Origin: Polyangium fumosum
Lineage (GTDB): Bacteria > Myxococcota_A > Polyangia > Polyangiales > Polyangiaceae
Assembly: GCF_005144585.1 (NCBI RefSeq)
Contig: NZ_SSMQ01000068.1
Location: 1 to 64,000 of the forward strand
DNA length: 64,000 nt
Direction: 5' to 3'
Under the pieces are notes generated by a model. That model was not told where the DNA came from and searched no databases. It saw only the letters and a program-made list of their open reading frames with translations. This document shows, one piece after another, positions 54,529 through 63,682 of this stretch. Numbering within the stretch: position 1 is the first letter of the stretch; each line of letters begins with the position of its first letter. A program made the translations under genes and the position numbers.

Positions 54529-54885
54529 ATGAACCGGATGAAATACGGGGCTCTGTATCTCTCAGCGCTGCTCCTTTTGGGGATGGCGGCGTGCGGCGGC
54601 GACGGGTCGTCCACCACGCCGACCGGATCCACAGCCGGTACGGGCGGCGGCGGTGGTGGCGGCGGCACGGGCGGCGACGGCGGCACGGGCGGCGACGGAG
54701 GAAGCCCTCCCGTCCCGCCAGGGCCTCCCGGCACGGACACCGTGAGCGCCGGCAACGTGGTGAGGAGCCCGAGCTACAAGATGGTCTTCACGCTCGGGCA
54801 GCCGACGCAGAACCAGACGAAGACGACATCGCCCAGCTATCGGATGCAGGGCGGCCTCATTGGAGCGAACGGGAGCTTGCCATGA
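54529..54885 (+). CDS. Small Gly-rich lipoprotein
   Basis: This 118-residue lipoprotein has lipobox GMAAC, then a linker of about 30 residues mostly Gly/Asp/Thr. A short module follows ([20 protein letters not shown]... ending [16 protein letters not shown]) of a type seen in secreted bacterial proteins. Its stop overlaps the start of the collagen-like gene (ATGA). The pairing suggests it works with, or anchors, the collagen-like protein (inference). Confidence 0.65.
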   Translation: MNRMKYGALYLSALLLLGMAACGGDGSSTTPTGSTAGTGGGGGGGGTGGDGGTGGDGGSPPVPPGPPGTDTVSAGNVVRSPSYKMVFTLGQPTQNQTKTTSPSYRMQGGLIGANGSLP

Positions 54886-56042
54886 GCAACGGGATGATCA
54901 CGCGCCTGATCTCGGCTTCGGCCGTCGCTTTTGCGCTCTCTGCCGGCGCCGCCGTCGCAGAGGCCGCGGTGCCGCAGACCATCACCCAGCAGGGCCGGCT
55001 CTACGACGAAAAGAATGCCCCGGTGAATGGCACGCTCCAGGTGACGTTCGCGCTCTACGCCGATCCCGCGGCGGCCGATCCGATCTGGACCGAGTCGCAC
55101 GACATCACGTTCGAGGAGGGGTACTTCTCGGCGAACCTCGGGACGGTCACGGCCTTCGACAAGAACGTCTTCGACGGCTCGGTGCGGTATCTCGGCATCA
55201 AGGTCGGTAGCGATCCCGAGATGACGCCGCGATCCCCCGTGCAAAGCGTGCCCTACGCGATGGTCGCGGGGGACGCGATCGGCGACATTCATCCGACGTC
55301 GGTCTGGGTCGGCGACACCCTCGTGATCGACAGCACGGGCAAGTGGGTCGGGGATCCGACGGGGCTCATGGGTCCCATGGGGCCGCAAGGTCCCGTGGGT
55401 CCGACGGGCGCGGCCGGTGCCAAGGGCGCGACGGGCGCGACGGGCGCGACGGGCGCGACCGGTCCGCAGGGTCCGAAGGGCGAGACGGGCGCTACGGGCG
55501 CGAAAGGCGCGACGGGCGCGACGGGCGCGACGGGCGCGACTGGTCCGCAGGGTCCGAAGGGCGAGACGGGCGCGACCGGTCCGCAGGGTCCGAAGGGCGA
55601 GACGGGCGGGATCGGTCCGCAGGGTCCGAAGGGCGAGACGGGCGTCGTATCGGTCCGGAGCCTCGATGCGCCGGGCATTTCCGTGAACGGGAGCTCGCTC
55701 GTGTTCGCGTGGGCGGCGACGCCGGTGAGCGTGAACGTCGTCGCGGCCGGGCAACGGATCACGGGCTCGGCGGTGGCCATCCTCGGGTCGAGCTCGGGGA
55801 CGGCCACGTCGGTCGGCTTTGGCCTCTGTTACCAGGCCTCCGGAGGTCAGATCATCCCGTTCTACCCGACCTCGTACACGACCACGGCGAGCATCTCGGC
55901 GCGCGCTCCGTTCGCCGCCGCCGGCACGGTGTCGGGCCTCGCGGTAGGGACGTACAGCGTCGGGTTCTGCGTGCGGAACGTCTCCGCGATCTCGCTGAAC
56001 TCGAACGACGCGATCAACGGCTGGGTCATGGTGACCAACTGA
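54882..56042 (+). CDS. Exported collagen-like protein
   Basis: The 386-residue product has a signal peptide (to about AEAA), then an N-terminal domain beginning [20 protein letters not shown] and ending [13 protein letters not shown], common at the head of bacterial extracellular fibre proteins. About 32 uninterrupted Gly-X-Y triplets follow ([12 protein letters not shown]), and then a C-terminal beta-rich domain with two cysteines. Such proteins form trimeric triple helices on the cell surface; there is no vertebrate-like hydroxylation. It is translationally coupled to the lipoprotein upstream. The triplet DNA is internally repetitive (55364-55650) and may vary in length. Confidence 0.85.
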   Translation: MSNGMITRLISASAVAFALSAGAAVAEAAVPQTITQQGRLYDEKNAPVNGTLQVTFALYADPAAADPIWTESHDITFEEGYFSANLGTVTAFDKNVFDGSVRYLGIKVGSDPEMTPRSPVQSVPYAMVAGDAIGDIHPTSVWVGDTLVIDSTGKWVGDPTGLMGPMGPQGPVGPTGAAGAKGATGATGATGATGPQGPKGETGATGAKGATGATGATGATGPQGPKGETGATGPQGPKGETGGIGPQGPKGETGVVSVRSLDAPGISVNGSSLVFAWAATPVSVNVVAAGQRITGSAVAILGSSSGTATSVGFGLCYQASGGQIIPFYPTSYTTTASISARAPFAAAGTVSGLAVGTYSVGFCVRNVSAISLNSNDAINGWVMVTN

Positions 56043-56064
56043 GCGACGGGCGTCCTCGTTCGTC

Positions 56065-57333
56065 GTGTCCATCCTCTCGATCCTCGTAGACACGGTCACG
56101 CGCGCGGCGCACGCGTTCGCCCTCGCGATCGCGCCGCCGCTCTTCGCGCCCGAGCCCGGCTCCGGTTCGATCGGGGGCGCCCTCGTCGCGGCCGTGGTGC
56201 TCGCGGCCGTGGTGCTCGGCGCGCTTCGCCTCGCCGCCCGCGTCCGCTCGCCCGAAGCGAGGATCGCCGCGGTCGCGCTCGTCCTCTCGGTTGTCGCGTC
56301 CCTCGTCGTCGGCGCGTACTTCCGCGGCCCTCGCGCGCCGCTCGGCCGCGGCGTGCTCTTCGTCGCCGTGCCCCTGTGGGCGGGGCTCGCCGCGTGCGCG
56401 GGGATCGTGGCTCCGCGCAGGAACGCGCGGCTCGTCGCGTCCGCCGTCGTGGCCCTCGGCCTCGTGCTCTTCGGCGCGTCGGCCGAGTGGCTCTTTTCGA
56501 CGCCGCAGATGTGGTGGCAGACCGTGCTCCGCGACGGCGACGCGCGGCGCGCCCTCGACGTGATCACCGAGCCCCAGGCGCGGGCGCGGGATCACGCGGC
56601 TGCGCTCGCCGTCGTCGATCGGTGTCTCACGCTGAAGCCCGCGAGCTGCGCCTGCGCCTCGCGCCGTGCGTTCGTCGTGCTTCACCTCCGGGACATGCCG
56701 CGCGCGCTCGAAGCCGCGCAGGACGCCGCGGGCAGGTGCCCGGCCGATGCGCTCGCGCAGGCCGCGCTCGCCGCCACGCTCGCCACGAACGGCGAGGGGA
56801 AGCGGGCCGAGGAGGTCGCGCGCGCGGCGCTCGTGGACGCGCGCGAGCCGCTGCTCGACTACGGGCTCGCGCTGGCGCTCGATCAGCAAGGTCGGACGGC
56901 GGAGGCGGTCGCGTCCGCTCGGCGGGCGTTCGAGGGAGGGGCCGGTCGTGACGCGGCCGTCCTGCTCGGCGCGCTGCTCATCCGCGAGAACGATCTCGAC
57001 GGCGCGGAGAAGGTCCTCGCGCCGATCCCGAAGGAAGCCCCGAACGACGCGGAGGCGCTCTTCGACCTGGGGATCATCGCGGACAAGAAGAACGATTACA
57101 ACCGTGCCCGGGAGCGTTACCTCGCCGCGCTACGCGCCGATCCGGGCCTGACGGCTGCGCGCCGGAACCTCGCGCTGTTGACGCTGCGGTTTGGGATCTT
57201 CGAGGAAGCGAAGCACCATGCGCGCAAGCTCGTCGAGGCCACGCCTGGGGACGCGCGGAGCGTGGATCTCTTGCACCGCATCGAGCTCGCCGCCCTCGAA
57301 CGAGCCGCGCGGTCTCCCACGCCCGCGCCCTGA
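56065..57333 (+). CDS. Membrane protein with periplasmic TPR repeats
   Basis: This 422-residue protein starts at GTG. Several hydrophobic segments occupy the first 150 residues, followed by about 250 residues of TPR-like helices (AALAVVDRCLTLKPASCAC, ADALAQAALAATLATNG, AEALFDLGIIADKKNDYNRA). It may be an assembly or scaffold protein of the envelope; no enzyme motif is seen. It ends before the fourth repeat copy. The start is uncertain, as no ribosome binding site is visible. Confidence 0.65.
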   Translation: MSILSILVDTVTRAAHAFALAIAPPLFAPEPGSGSIGGALVAAVVLAAVVLGALRLAARVRSPEARIAAVALVLSVVASLVVGAYFRGPRAPLGRGVLFVAVPLWAGLAACAGIVAPRRNARLVASAVVALGLVLFGASAEWLFSTPQMWWQTVLRDGDARRALDVITEPQARARDHAAALAVVDRCLTLKPASCACASRRAFVVLHLRDMPRALEAAQDAAGRCPADALAQAALAATLATNGEGKRAEEVARAALVDAREPLLDYGLALALDQQGRTAEAVASARRAFEGGAGRDAAVLLGALLIRENDLDGAEKVLAPIPKEAPNDAEALFDLGIIADKKNDYNRARERYLAALRADPGLTAARRNLALLTLRFGIFEEAKHHARKLVEATPGDARSVDLLHRIELAALERAARSPTPAP

Positions 57334-57371
57334 GCGGGTGCAGCCGCAACCCGAGCCGATGCACCGGAAGC

Positions 57372-57681
57372 GCCGTGCCGGGGCTCTGCCCCGGACCCCG
57401 CGGGGGGCTGTCCGCCCCCTCGACCCCGGACCAGGCACAGCCTGGACCGAGGGTTGAAAAACTGCGCTCCGCGCAGTTTTTCAAACAGGCCGACGAAGAA
57501 GCCAGGTTGCCAGCAGAACCCGCAGCGCGGCTGTCTTGGTTGGCGACGCCGTTGCCGGTCTTGACCGGGCCTGTTCGATGAACTGCGCGGAGCGCGGTTC
57601 ATCGAGCCTGGGTCCAGCCCCTGGCTGGTCCGGGTCCAGGGGTGGACAACCCCTGGTCGGGGTCCGGGGTAAAACCCCGGT
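57372..57681 (+). repeat. Dispersed hairpin repeat, copy 4 (full length, variant right end)
   Basis: The left GC-rich end starts GCCGGGGCTCTGCCCCGG. Hairpin 1 has perfect arms at 57454-57467/57471-57484 (loop TCC). Hairpin 2 is at 57575-57588/57592-57605 (loop GGA, one mismatch of G-T type). The right end ends CCGGGGTAAAACCCCGG, like the second right end of copy 1. It fills the gap between the convergent TPR and arrestin-like genes. Confidence 0.9.
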
Positions 57682-57687
57682 TCTCCC

Positions 57688-59442
57688 TCAGCGATAGGGC
57701 CCGAGGCTCGTCGCGCCCGCGAGCGCGGCGACCGCGGCGGCGAACGCGTCGGCCGTGGCGAGCATCTCCTCGGGGTCCTGCACGAGCGGCAAACGAACGC
57801 CGAGGCGTGTCTCTTCGAGCAGGGGCTCGCGCCCCGTGGCTTTGGTGAGCGTCGCGCTCCACGAGGCTGGAAGCTCGCGCTCGGGCCGCGGCGACCAGAG
57901 CCGGCTCTCGGCTGGGCGCTCGCCCTCCCAGCGGTGATCGAGCGACAGGGGGATCCCTGCGCGGGAGAAGTTTTCCACCGCGAGATCGCCGACCCGGAGG
58001 CGCGCGCCGCGCTGCGCGGCGAAGTGCTGGAAGGCGGGCAGGGCCGGCGCGAGCGCGGCGGGCGGGGGCAACGTGGCGATCGCGATCGCGAGGCGGTGCG
58101 CGAGCAACTGGGCACGCGCGAGGAAGCGCTCGAGGCCTGCGACCTGGTAGACGCCGCCTTTCTGCACGACCACCGTGTGTTCGTCGTCGAGGGCGGCCTC
58201 GTCGAAGACGTCGAGGGCCTCGTGCACCTCGGCGCTGAGCAGGCGGGCGGCCTGGACGGCCTCGCGCGCCCGCACCGTGAAGCGCTTCGCGAGGCGTTTG
58301 TCCAGGCCGGGCAGCTTTGCGCCGAAATCGGTCCAGCGCCGTTCGGCGAGGCGCAGATCGAGGCCGAGGGCGGGGAACGAGAGCTCGGCGACGACGCACG
58401 GGCCGAGGCCCTCGCGATGCTCTTCGGTCACCTCGATGCGGATGCCTCGTACGTCGAGGACGAGCACGGCCTGCTCGGGATCGAAGTCGACGACCGTGGC
58501 CCCGGCGGCGCGGATGGCCTCGGCGGCTGCGCGCCAGACGGAGAGGTGACGTTGTTTGCCGACGAGCGGCAGGCCTTTTGCGGGCTTGCGTAGGCCTTTC
58601 TGGCGCTCGACGGCGACGGGCACGCGCAGGGAGAGATCACGGCCGAAGGCCACGACGGCGACGACCTCGAGCGCGTAGTCGACGCGGATGAACGGGGAGT
58701 GAAAGGTCGGCACGAGCTCGGCGGGGATGCCGATGCGGAAGGGGATCGAGGTGCCTTCCTCGGGCGTGCCTTCGAAGAGGGTCCACGTGCGTCGGTCGAC
58801 CTCGGCGGGGCCGGCGGTGCTCGTCACGAGCGCGGTCTCGATCGCGCTCGTGGCGAGCTCGATGCGCCGGAGCTTGCGATCGCCGAGGCCCGTCAGCGCG
58901 ATGGCGCCCGTGAGGCTGCCGTGGACGGGGAGGCGTTGATCTTCGAGGGAGAGCTCGATCACGGGGTCTTCGCCGCGGTGTTCGCCGGCCTGGCTCGTGA
59001 ACACGCGCGGCTCGGGGGGCGCGGCCCGCGTGGTCGGCACGCGGATCGGGATGACGTACGTTTCGTGGCGATCGGGCCACCACGGGATGTGCACGTGGAC
59101 GGAGATCTCGTACTCGATCGTGCTGTATCCGCTGCGGTAGGTGGGCGGGAGGCCGTGCGGGAGGGGGAAATCGATCGCCTGGTCCAAGGTCCCCGGCTGG
59201 AGGACGCCTGCGGGAAAACGCTTCCCGAGCCGCACGATCTCGCGGCGATGGTATCTGCGGGTGCGGGTCTTGCCGCTGGAGGACGTGCGTTTGTAGCGCG
59301 ACTCGCGGCCCACGAGCTCGACGTCGATCGCGTCGAAGGGCGTCTCGGTCTTGGATTTCAGGTGGACGTGAACGCGGAGCGTGTCGCCGGCGGTCGGCTC
59401 GGCGGGGTCGAGGTACACGGTGACGTCGGGGCGGCTGCGCAT
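57688..59442 (-). CDS. Arrestin-like domain protein
   Basis: The first 290 residues of this 584-residue protein look like the two beta-sandwich halves of an arrestin fold. They show VTVYLDPAEPTAGDTLRVHV, DFPLPHGLPPTYRSGYSTIE followed by YEISVHVHIPW, GSLTGAIALTGLGDRKLRRI, SIPFRIGIPAELVPTFHSPF and IRVDYALEVVA. The remainder (300-584) is an alpha/beta region of unknown type. No signal peptide is present. Bacterial arrestin-like proteins (Spo0M type and others) are known but poorly understood. The closest functional analogue cannot be named. Confidence 0.7.
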   Translation of the reverse strand: MRSRPDVTVYLDPAEPTAGDTLRVHVHLKSKTETPFDAIDVELVGRESRYKRTSSSGKTRTRRYHRREIVRLGKRFPAGVLQPGTLDQAIDFPLPHGLPPTYRSGYSTIEYEISVHVHIPWWPDRHETYVIPIRVPTTRAAPPEPRVFTSQAGEHRGEDPVIELSLEDQRLPVHGSLTGAIALTGLGDRKLRRIELATSAIETALVTSTAGPAEVDRRTWTLFEGTPEEGTSIPFRIGIPAELVPTFHSPFIRVDYALEVVAVVAFGRDLSLRVPVAVERQKGLRKPAKGLPLVGKQRHLSVWRAAAEAIRAAGATVVDFDPEQAVLVLDVRGIRIEVTEEHREGLGPCVVAELSFPALGLDLRLAERRWTDFGAKLPGLDKRLAKRFTVRAREAVQAARLLSAEVHEALDVFDEAALDDEHTVVVQKGGVYQVAGLERFLARAQLLAHRLAIAIATLPPPAALAPALPAFQHFAAQRGARLRVGDLAVENFSRAGIPLSLDHRWEGERPAESRLWSPRPERELPASWSATLTKATGREPLLEETRLGVRLPLVQDPEEMLATADAFAAAVAALAGATSLGPYR

Positions 59443-59553
59443 CAGGGCGAGCCATCATCCACGAGGAGAGGGCGGGGGCACAAGGTCGAGGGCGCGGGCC
59501 CGGCCACGGAAACGTCCGCGGGCATAACGTGGCGCCCCCCGGCAGCCGACCCG

Positions 59554-61041
59554 TCAGTGCGCGGAATGCCCGGATCCGCCTTGCAAATCGAGCATGCCCA
59601 TCATCCCGGCGTCGGCGTGATCGAGGATGTGGCAATGAAACATCCACATCCCCGGCCGATCGTCGTACCGCACGGCGAAGCGGCCCGTGCCGTCGACGGG
59701 GACGTTGACCGTATCCTTCCACTCCATCGGGTGGATCGGGGCGAGCGACGCGTCGAGTGGTTGGAAGAAAAAGCCGTGCAAATGGAATGGGTGGTCGAAG
59801 TCCATCGTGTTTTTTACGGTCCACACCTGCGTCTCGCCCACCATGGCCGGGACCGGCACGGCTTCCCACGAGGGCACGCCGTTGATGCCCATTACCATCT
59901 TGCCGTCGACCTCGCCTTGCGTGAGGTCGAGCGTGATGGGCGTCGCGCCCGCGAGATCCAGCGGCGTGATCACGCGATCCGTCTTCGGCCGCGGCGTCTC
60001 CGTGACCTCGGCCTCGTCCGTGAGGCGCACCCGGAAGACCTCCTCCTCGGGCCGGTTGAACGTCGTTCCATAGCCGCGATCATAGGGCACCCAGCGCACG
60101 GCGAACGTCGATCCCGGCGCGCCGCGGGGCACGACCAGCACGTCGGCGCGCTCGCCCGGCGCGAGCACGAGGGCCGCGGACTCGACGGGCTTCTCCATGA
60201 AGCCGCCGTCGCTGCCGATACGCGTGAAGGTGTGTTCTTTCATCGCGAGCTGGAAATATCGGCTCTTCGCGGCATTCACGAGCCGCCACCGCTGCCGCCG
60301 GCCCGCGCGCGCCTGGATGACCGGGTTCTTCCGGCCATTGACCAGCAAGAGATCGCCCTCGCGTCCGAAGAGCGTGCCGAAATCGAGGCCCGTCTGCGGA
60401 TCCTGGAGGGAGCCGTCGTCGCGGATCGCCATGTCCGAGAGCACGAGGACGAGCTCGTCGCCGAGATCGGCGGGCTCGGTCGGGTCGTCGACGAGCAGCG
60501 CGCCGTAGAGGCCAAAGCCGAGCTGCGCGGCCGAATGGACGTGCGGGTGGTACCAGAAGAGGCCCGCGTCCGGCAGGACGAAATCGTAGGTGAACGTCTC
60601 GCCCGGCTGGATCGCCGGCTGGCTGTGCTCCGCCGCCCCGTCCATCGCCGCGGGGATTCGTAGCCCGTGCCAGTGGATCGTCGTCGGTTCGGGCAGCGCG
60701 TTGCGGAAATGCACGATGAGCCGATCGCCCACGTTCGCCCGCACGAACGGTCCGGGGATGCTGCCGTCGTAGGTCCACGCGGGCGTCTTCAGGCCGGCGA
60801 CGAGCTCGAGCTCTTCGATGCGAGCTTCGAGGTCCATCTCGAAGGTCTTCGGGTCGGTGTTTCGGTCCGTCGCGGGGCGCATGGCGACCGCGGAATCCCA
60901 GCCTTCGGGCTGCGCACCCGGGTCCGGGCCACCGCAGCCGAGGCCGAGGAGCCCGAGCAGCACGAGCGGCGCTCGGCGGCGCGGGAGATGTGTTTTCCGG
61001 GGCGCGGCGAGAGGGAGCTTCGACATCGCAGGAGCGAGCAT
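59554..61041 (-). CDS. Exported multicopper oxidase
   Basis: This 495-residue enzyme has all four copper-binding motifs: TIHWHGLR, FWYHPHVHS, DHPFHLHGF and MFHCHILDHADAGMM (type 1 site with a Met ligand). A basic RRR followed by a hydrophobic stretch ends in LGLGC, so it may be a lipoprotein. It oxidises cuprous ions, phenols or metals with O2; the family includes CueO/laccase/CotA types. The ATG at 61041 has GAGGGG 7 nt upstream. It is divergent from the Cys-rich protein gene. Confidence 0.93.
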   Translation of the reverse strand: MLAPAMSKLPLAAPRKTHLPRRRAPLVLLGLLGLGCGGPDPGAQPEGWDSAVAMRPATDRNTDPKTFEMDLEARIEELELVAGLKTPAWTYDGSIPGPFVRANVGDRLIVHFRNALPEPTTIHWHGLRIPAAMDGAAEHSQPAIQPGETFTYDFVLPDAGLFWYHPHVHSAAQLGFGLYGALLVDDPTEPADLGDELVLVLSDMAIRDDGSLQDPQTGLDFGTLFGREGDLLLVNGRKNPVIQARAGRRQRWRLVNAAKSRYFQLAMKEHTFTRIGSDGGFMEKPVESAALVLAPGERADVLVVPRGAPGSTFAVRWVPYDRGYGTTFNRPEEEVFRVRLTDEAEVTETPRPKTDRVITPLDLAGATPITLDLTQGEVDGKMVMGINGVPSWEAVPVPAMVGETQVWTVKNTMDFDHPFHLHGFFFQPLDASLAPIHPMEWKDTVNVPVDGTGRFAVRYDDRPGMWMFHCHILDHADAGMMGMLDLQGGSGHSAH

Positions 61042-61180
61042 CCGCCGAGCCCCTCACGAATGCAAGCCGCGGCGCGACGGCGCGTCTTGCGAGCGAAAGG
61101 CATCTGCTCGTAGGATGCCCAGGATGTCGGTCCACGTCTCCGGCTCGGCTGTCGGGCCTCGCCACCTGCGCCGCTCTTCG

Positions 61181-63673
61181 ATGAGCGCGCGCGGGGGACG
61201 GGCGTGGACGTTCGTGTTCGTTTCGCTGTCGATCCTGCTGCTCACGTACGGGTGCGTCTCGCCCGATAGGCCCTACGGCGAGGGCCCTCCGGACGGGGGC
61301 ACGGCGGGGCAAGGCGGCGGCGGGATGGGCGGCGGGGGCGGGCAGGGCGGCGACGCGAACGGCGAGCCGTGCAGCGACAGCCTCGCGTGTGGATCCGGCT
61401 TCTGCGTGGACGGCGTTTGCTGCGACGCCGCGTGCACGGGCACGTGTGTGTCTTGCAAGGCGGCGGATACGGGGCAGTCGAACGGCACGTGCGCGCCCGT
61501 GATCGCGGGCTTCGATCCCGAGAGTGAGTGCGCGGACGAGGGCGCGTCGTCGTGCGGGCACGATGGCTCCTGCGACGGCGAGGGCGCGTGCGCGCTCTAC
61601 AAGGCTGGGACCGAATGCGCGCCGCAGTCCTGCGTCGATCAAACGAAGGTGCTCGCGAAGACCTGCGACGGCGCCGGCACCTGCATGGACACGGGGACGG
61701 TCGATTGCGCGCCGACCGCCTGTGTGAACAACGTGTGCGCGACCGACTGCACGAACGACGACGCCTGTGCGGCCGGGAAATACTGCGATGGGGCCTCGGG
61801 GGAGTGCCTCGACAAGAAGGCCATCGGCGAGGCGTGCCAGGGGAACAAGGCGAACCAGTGCGCGAGCGGCTTCTGCGCGGACGACGTCTGCTGCGACGCG
61901 GCCTGCGAGGGCAACTGCGAGGCGTGCACGGCGGCGCTCACGGGCGGCGCGAACGGCACGTGCGCGGCCATCCTCGAAGGGACCGATCCCCACGGGGATT
62001 GCCTGGATCAGGGCCCGAGCTCGTGCGGGAACGACGGCACGTGTGACGGCAAGGGCGCGTGCCGCAACTACATGGCGGGCACGATTTGCGCGCAGGGCGG
62101 CTGCGCGGGCGGCGTCCAGACGAACCCCGACACCTGCGACGGCATGGGGAGCTGCGTCGACAAGGGCACGGCGAGCTGCGCGCCGTATGCGTGCGCCGGC
62201 GACGTCTGCGCCTCGATGTGCGTGATTGACGTGCAGTGCGCCGCGGGCCAGTACTGCGCCGCGGGCGCGTGTGTGCCGAAGAAGGCGGCGGCCGCGAGCT
62301 GCGGCGGCGCGAACGAGTGCGCGAGCGGCTTCTGCGTCGACGGCGTCTGCTGCAACACGGCCTGCGGCGGCACCTGCCAGGCGTGCTCGACCTTGAAGAA
62401 GGGCTCGGGCGCGAACGGCGTCTGCGGATCCATCGCGCTCGGGAGTGATCCGGACAGCGAGTGCCTCGATCTAGGCGCGCCCTCGTGCGGGACGAACGGC
62501 GTCTGCAATGGCGCGGGCGCTTGCCAGCTCTACGCCGCGGGCACGGTCTGCGTCGCGTCGAGCTGCACGGGATCGACCCAGACGAACGCCGACACCTGCA
62601 ACGGCATGGGCGCGTGCGCCGACGGCGGCACGAAGGCGTGCGCGCCCTACGCTTGCGGCGCGGGGACCTGCAAGCAGACCTGCGTGGCCGACGCCGACTG
62701 CACGTCGGGCAACGCCTGCGTGAACGGCATCTGCGGCACGAAAAAGCCGCTCGGCACGGCCTGCGCGGCGGCGAACGAGTGCCAGAGCAACTTCTGCGTC
62801 GACGGCGTCTGCTGCGACACGACCTGCTCCGGCCTCTGCCAGGCCTGCTCGGCGGCGAAGAAGGGCGGCGGCTCGACGAACGGCACCTGCGGCGTGATCC
62901 TCGTCGGCACCGACCCGGACAACGAGTGCACCGATCAGGGCGTGATGACGTGCGGCACGAACGGCTTCTGCAGCGGCATGGGGAGCTGCCAGCTCTATCC
63001 CGCGGGCGCCGCGTGCGTCGCGGCCTCGTGCTCCGGAGCGACGCTCACGAAGGCCGACACGTGCAACGGCATGGGCGCGTGCATCGACGCCGGCACGCAG
63101 CCCTGCGCCCCCTACACCTGCAGCACGAACGCTTGCAAGGCGACGTGCGCCACGAACGCCGACTGCGCCTCGACGTCCTACTGCGTCGCGCCGGCCTGCG
63201 TCGCGAAGAAGGGGACGGGCGCGGCATGCGCCGCCACGAGCGAATGCGCGAGCGGCTTCTGCGTCGACGGCTACTGCTGCAGCACCGCGTGCTCGGGCCT
63301 CTGCCAGGCTTGCTCGGCGGCGAAGAAGGGCGGCTCGAACGGCGTCTGCGGCAGCATCACGACCGGCACCGACCCGGACAACGAGTGCGCGGCCGCCGCG
63401 GCCTCGACCTGCGGCGCGAACGGCTTCTGCGCCGCCGGCGCTTGCCAGCTCTACGCCTCGGGCACGGTCTGCGTCGCGGCGAGCTGCACGAACGGCGTCG
63501 AGACGAAGGCCGACACGTGCAGCGGCACGGGCACCTGCGCCGACAACGGCACGAAGGCCTGCAGCCCCTACGTCTGCGGCACGACGGCGTGCAAGACGAT
63601 GTGCGCCGTGAACGCGGATTGCGCGGCCGGGTTCACCTGCTCGGGCGGCACGTGCACGGCGGGGGCGCTCTAG
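61181..63673 (+). CDS. Cys-rich lipoprotein with five long repeats
   Basis: The 830-residue product has a signal peptide with lipobox LTYGC, a Gly-rich linker, then five tandem repeats of about 155 residues. Each repeat contains SGFCVDGVCC, a GxCxAC segment, GTDPxxECxDxG and a YxxGTxC strand; the SGFC anchors lie near 61399, 61869, 62330, 62794 and 63256. The cysteine content and spacing indicate disulfide-rich extracellular modules, common in myxobacterial surface proteins of unknown function. It is followed after 9 nt by a Ser/Thr kinase gene. The start could also be about 60 nt upstream, but only this one gives a clean signal peptide. Confidence 0.8.
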   Translation: MSARGGRAWTFVFVSLSILLLTYGCVSPDRPYGEGPPDGGTAGQGGGGMGGGGGQGGDANGEPCSDSLACGSGFCVDGVCCDAACTGTCVSCKAADTGQSNGTCAPVIAGFDPESECADEGASSCGHDGSCDGEGACALYKAGTECAPQSCVDQTKVLAKTCDGAGTCMDTGTVDCAPTACVNNVCATDCTNDDACAAGKYCDGASGECLDKKAIGEACQGNKANQCASGFCADDVCCDAACEGNCEACTAALTGGANGTCAAILEGTDPHGDCLDQGPSSCGNDGTCDGKGACRNYMAGTICAQGGCAGGVQTNPDTCDGMGSCVDKGTASCAPYACAGDVCASMCVIDVQCAAGQYCAAGACVPKKAAAASCGGANECASGFCVDGVCCNTACGGTCQACSTLKKGSGANGVCGSIALGSDPDSECLDLGAPSCGTNGVCNGAGACQLYAAGTVCVASSCTGSTQTNADTCNGMGACADGGTKACAPYACGAGTCKQTCVADADCTSGNACVNGICGTKKPLGTACAAANECQSNFCVDGVCCDTTCSGLCQACSAAKKGGGSTNGTCGVILVGTDPDNECTDQGVMTCGTNGFCSGMGSCQLYPAGAACVAASCSGATLTKADTCNGMGACIDAGTQPCAPYTCSTNACKATCATNADCASTSYCVAPACVAKKGTGAACAATSECASGFCVDGYCCSTACSGLCQACSAAKKGGSNGVCGSITTGTDPDNECAAAAASTCGANGFCAAGACQLYASGTVCVAASCTNGVETKADTCSGTGTCADNGTKACSPYVCGTTACKTMCAVNADCAAGFTCSGGTCTAGAL

Positions 63674-63682
63674 CGGATCCCG

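Noticed and set aside
55364-55650. Regular short DNA repeats, considered as CRISPR
   Set aside because: They encode continuous Gly-X-Y triplets in frame; no spacers or cas genes.
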